Shown here: one piece after another, positions 61,109 through 64,000 of the stretch
How the letters are laid out: every line of letters begins with the position of its first letter
Numbering within the stretch: the first letter of the stretch is position 1
Assembly (NCBI GenBank): GCA_029953675.1
Contig: JAMWBK010000004.1
Coordinates: 1,116,001-1,180,000 of the forward strand
DNA from: Rhodosorus marinus
Lineage: Eukaryota; Rhodophyta; Stylonematophyceae; Stylonematales; Stylonemataceae
Direction: 5' to 3'
Length of the DNA stretch: 64,000 nt
Position numbers and translations under genes: made by a program
The notes under the pieces: generated by a model
The model's input: only the letters and a program-made list of their open reading frames with translations
Told to the model about the DNA's origin: nothing
The model's database searches: none

Positions 61109-62518
61109 CTAGTTATCTATAATCCCAACAATGTCACCATATAGTCCCAATATTAGGGCCGTCAGTCCAAACATGATTATTACCACGCTAAGTACAGTGA
61201 AAAGATGCTCCTTTCCCTTTCTCTCTCTGGCAAACGTATAAATATCAATACCCGCAGGCCAAAGCATCATGGTCTGAGAGGCAATCAGAGAAGAAATAAG
61301 AGCTAGATAGATCTGAAAAGATGGAATTACAGTATTCACAAGGGTTTCTAGTACAATCACAATGAGGGCCCATAAGAACCACCACAACAACGCCGCAGGT
61401 TTCAAACTCGTCAGTTTTGCAACTTCGTATGGACCGTTGTCTTTGCCAAAAACAATCCGTTTAACAAACGGTTCAGCAGCCCTCTGGACCCCATAGATCA
61501 GCACTTGACCCGTCACAATTACCGCAATCGCTGCGTGTATAACAACACAGACATCGGCTACGATCGCAGCTGCTCCTAGCTGAAGCGAGTTCGTGAATGG
61601 AGACACCAGCCATGTCGCATCTCCCGCAAGCCCGTACACTACAGAACCAGTAGTCGCGTAGAACAGGTATGCAAAGGTCTGAGAAAAGACCAACGAGTAT
61701 GGAAAATTCTTAACAAACTTCATCGCGCTCATAATCTCGAGGAATACGACCGCGCCGGCAAAAGCGTACAGCATATCCATTGCGGCGATTACGCAATCCG
61801 ATGTTCCGTAATACGAAAACAGTACTCGTTGCCCGACCGGATACGCCACTGGATCCTTCACCATGTTCGCAATCACGAAGAAGGAAATTACAACTGGAAC
61901 AATAATACTCACAATGGCGATGATAGAAGTGAACGCCATTGCTTTGAAGCTCCTGAGCTGCAGTACTACAAGTGAGACGAATCCAGCGATGACCATCCAC
62001 TCCGTGAGAGATACTGCGGATCCGCTGAAAAGTGCACTCCATGCTTTAGCTTGCGTGTAGCTGAACGCGGCGGAGTACAAGAATAGGAGTGGGTATGTGT
62101 TGAATCGGGCGAAAACCAACCCCTTCTTCCCAAAGGCACCGTTGAACAATTCCGGGTACGAATGCACTCCTTCGTACTTCTGGTATCGCAAGCGCCAAAG
62201 AAGGAAACCCGCACACATCGAGAGCCCCCAGCACAGCAAAAGAGTAAGATGTCCTGGTATCCATCCTAGCGTCGCGAAAGCGTTTGGAATGCTCAGCACT
62301 CCCGTACCAACCATGTCCACGATCAGCAAAAGCATTGCAAGCGCAACGCTCAGATTCTCGCAGGTGTCATCTACGGCGTCCCCACTCTCTATGTCTTTCC
62401 TGAGTTCCGCTGCTTCCTTCAAGTCATTAAGCGAGTCATCGGTGACATTGCCCACGTCCACAACAACGGCGCTCTTCAAGGTACACTCCTCACCAAGCTT
62501 TGAATCAATTGATGCCAT
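61109..62518 (-). CDS. AAAP-family amino-acid transporter
   Basis: The ATG at 62518 gives 469 residues. A hydrophilic acidic N terminus (about 1-52) is followed by about eleven membrane segments, beginning LAMLLLIVDMVGTGVLSIP (typical first helix of Aa_trans proteins, with the G-x-G-v-L-s-i-P signature) and continuing through AFATLGWIPG, FLLWRLRYQKYEGVHSYPEL and MDMLYAFAGAVVFLEIMSAM. It is expected to move neutral amino acids or related solutes across the plasma or vacuolar membrane, probably coupled to protons or sodium (family knowledge). Substrate cannot be told from sequence. It is intronless and full length for the family, the only clear multi-pass membrane protein here. Confidence 0.9.
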   Translation of the reverse strand: MASIDSKLGEECTLKSAVVVDVGNVTDDSLNDLKEAAELRKDIESGDAVDDTCENLSVALAMLLLIVDMVGTGVLSIPNAFATLGWIPGHLTLLLCWGLSMCAGFLLWRLRYQKYEGVHSYPELFNGAFGKKGLVFARFNTYPLLFLYSAAFSYTQAKAWSALFSGSAVSLTEWMVIAGFVSLVVLQLRSFKAMAFTSIIAIVSIIVPVVISFFVIANMVKDPVAYPVGQRVLFSYYGTSDCVIAAMDMLYAFAGAVVFLEIMSAMKFVKNFPYSLVFSQTFAYLFYATTGSVVYGLAGDATWLVSPFTNSLQLGAAAIVADVCVVIHAAIAVIVTGQVLIYGVQRAAEPFVKRIVFGKDNGPYEVAKLTSLKPAALLWWFLWALIVIVLETLVNTVIPSFQIYLALISSLIASQTMMLWPAGIDIYTFARERKGKEHLFTVLSVVIIMFGLTALILGLYGDIVGIIDN

Positions 62519-62839
62519 TTTTCTGCACTATTTTCATTCACAATATGTCTCAGCCACTGATGCCGTCCTAGACAGCAGGTCACTCTTCAACGCTGATGAA
62601 GAGTGACTATAAATCCTCTTCGTGAGAAGTTCGCATAGCGTGCTCGTTCCGGGGCTCGCTGTTGTGTCCGAGGGTAATAGCTGATCTAATCTACTGGAAA
62701 CCTGCAAAATCCCAAAATAGCACCCAAGTACACTCATAGCGCTCCGGGAAAGAGCCCGAAGTGATCAGCCCATTGCGTATGCTTACCGCCGTGAGCTAAG
62801 AGCATATTGGTTTAACTTGCTAGTCGCAATTGGCGGGTT

Positions 62840-62927
62840 CACATGTTTGTCAATCGATGGAGTTTCTTGACAACATGAGTGGACACATGTTTATCAATCG
62901 ATGGAGTTTCTTGATAAGATGAGTGGA
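62840..62927 (+). repeat. 44-bp tandem duplication
   Basis: CACATGTTTRTCAATCGATG, then GAGTTTCTTGAYAA, occurs at 62840-62883 and 62884-62927 with about three differences. A small inverted repeat GGACTGCTG...CAGCAGTCC follows. Confidence 0.8.
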
Positions 62928-62959
62928 CTGCTGACTATCTCAGCTGACAGCAGTCCGTT

Positions 62960-63299
62960 TCTAACTATCCCGTTTTCCTAGCGCTATATGGGTTGAACTT
63001 CAAAACTCGAGAAAGTCTTCCAAACACGCACAAGTCTCATCTTGTGCTGACTTGTTTCTACGAATATTCCGCAGATCATGTGGTCCGAAATACAACTTGT
63101 TACTCCTAAATTCCATCTGATTGTCACGTAATAATGCTATTCTGGACTGTACACAAATAATATTTCTTAAATAATTAACAGATATCAATATCAGAATACT
63201 CAAAATAAAGTGGCGACACTTAAAAAATTGAAAGCATCCTCACCCCAAGAAAGGAATTACACCTTTCTGTCCCTAATCAGTCTGTCAGCAAAGAAGCAG
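62960..63299. other. Spacer, nothing recognised
   Basis: AT-rich DNA with no coding or repeat signal between the tandem duplication and the LINE 5' end. Confidence 0.4.
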
Positions 63300-64000
63300 T
63301 TTTTGGTTTCGTGAGGGTGTATGGTGCTGGCTTTTGGTGGTTTTGAGTCGCAATTGTGTTCTTCGGTGGGAGGCGCTTCTTTCTGCAGCCTTTCCCCCGC
63401 ATCTTCTAGTGGTGTGGTGCGTGCTGGGGGTTGCTAGCGCCCCTTGGAGGTCGTGGTGGTTTTTCTTTGGTTGCAAACGTTGGGAACAAGTTCTCTTTTT
63501 GGGGGTTTCGTGGGGGAATCGGTTTTTCACACCTTCCAATCGTTATGGTTGGGGTTTCCCCACCCATTCCGGCGGACGGAGCCGTTCTCTCAGCGCGCGT
63601 GGAGCTCAGCGTGGGCGGGTTTAGTACCGCGGGCACCCTCACGGACTGCGCTGACGAGTTAGCCCATGGGATCTGCTCGAAACTGACGAGTCTTCTTGTG
63701 ACTGCTTCCCAGGAACACCGCCTGCCCCTGCTGATCGCCTATTTGGAGCGCTTCTCCGCCTCCGCGCCTGCCCCATACCCCCCGGTGCCCGTCCCCGCGG
63801 ATCCGCACGGTACAGCGGGGCCTGCCTCCACCCGACCCGAGCGCTCCGCTCCGGTCATTCCTGATTCCGACTGGCCTACCCCTATTCAAGGACAGACGCC
63901 TCCTGGGCCCGCGTCGGGCCCGAATCCTGCTCCCTCCAGTGCCCCACGTGCGACCTATTCGCAGGTCCTACGCAGGGGCTCTTCTGAACAACGCACGACG
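63300..64000 (+). mobile_element. Family A LINE, 5' end, continues past the window
   Basis: The G/T-rich 5' UTR (TTTTGGTGGTTTTGAG, GGTGGGAGGCGCTTC) matches 36230-36300. Unlike the other copy it has no tandem duplication. The element may be long or full-length; its RT lies outside the window. Confidence 0.8.
63545..64000 (+). CDS. Family A ORF1-like protein, partial (open at the window end)
   Basis: ATG at 63545, then 152 codons without a stop. It reads MVGVSPPIPADGAVLSARVE, then SKLTSLLVTASQ, a Pro/Ala-rich linker and RATYSQVLRRGSSEQRTT, colinear with 36464-37160 (SYSQLLRRGSSEERTT). ORF1-type LINE proteins bind element RNA; no zinc knuckle is visible in this part. Confidence 0.75.
   Translation, partial: MVGVSPPIPADGAVLSARVELSVGGFSTAGTLTDCADELAHGICSKLTSLLVTASQEHRLPLLIAYLERFSASAPAPYPPVPVPADPHGTAGPASTRPERSAPVIPDSDWPTPIQGQTPPGPASGPNPAPSSAPRATYSQVLRRGSSEQRTT

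Overview
The window looks like nuclear DNA of a multicellular red alga (florideophyte, Chondrus-like). This is inference. The large genes are uninterrupted reading frames, most carry N-terminal signal peptides, one has a plastid-transit-like N terminus, and there are two clan GH-A hydrolases of the agarase/porphyranase kind, which would suit an organism with a galactan cell wall. Genes are sparse islands in old retrotransposon debris. No bacterial operon structure, CRISPR array, rRNA or convincing tRNA was seen.

Confident genes, left to right: a secreted GSDH-type PQQ-propeller protein fused to Big_5 and NPCBM-like domains (1460-4768, +); a small C2H2 zinc-finger protein (14222-14617, +); a secreted protein with two RTX arrays (15743-18337, -); a secreted cysteine-rich protein (21441-22781, -); two tandem paralogous glycoside hydrolases (25764-27824 and 31008-33068, -); a secreted tyrosine/lysine-rich protein (41391-42275, -); a probably plastid-targeted protein (49338-50345, -); a secreted beta-propeller protein with a one-base frameshift (53696-55812, -); and an AAAP amino-acid transporter (61109-62518, -). 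Six or seven of these act outside the cell, so the window resembles a cell-wall/extracellular-matrix neighbourhood.

Two families of non-LTR retrotransposons (called A and B here) account for much of the rest. Both encode a reverse transcriptase with a C-terminal region resembling the restriction-like endonuclease type. Family A ends in a 3' UTR with a CCCCTCGGGG hairpin between T-runs and a (TTCR)n tail; about sixteen 5'-truncated pieces are present. One long internally deleted copy lies at 36225-40340, and the 5' end of another runs off the right edge (63300-64000). Family B ends without poly(A) in GGCTATGCTAGTAAAGTCC, and only the last 16-41 nt of it have been inserted at several places between 9-12 nt target-site duplications.

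The most notable novelty is a nine-cysteine secreted module with nearly fixed spacing. It occurs twice in the RTX-repeat protein and once in the tyrosine-rich protein 23 kb away, attached to completely different low-complexity partners (calcium-binding beta-roll versus Tyr/Lys-rich tract). A second is the set of ultra-short LINE 3'-end insertions, one of which lies in frame inside a family B reverse transcriptase copy. Other signals are an unexplained ~55 bp dispersed element (one copy directly upstream of the first gene), a group of perfect short palindromes, and a B-body/A-tail chimeric retrotransposon.
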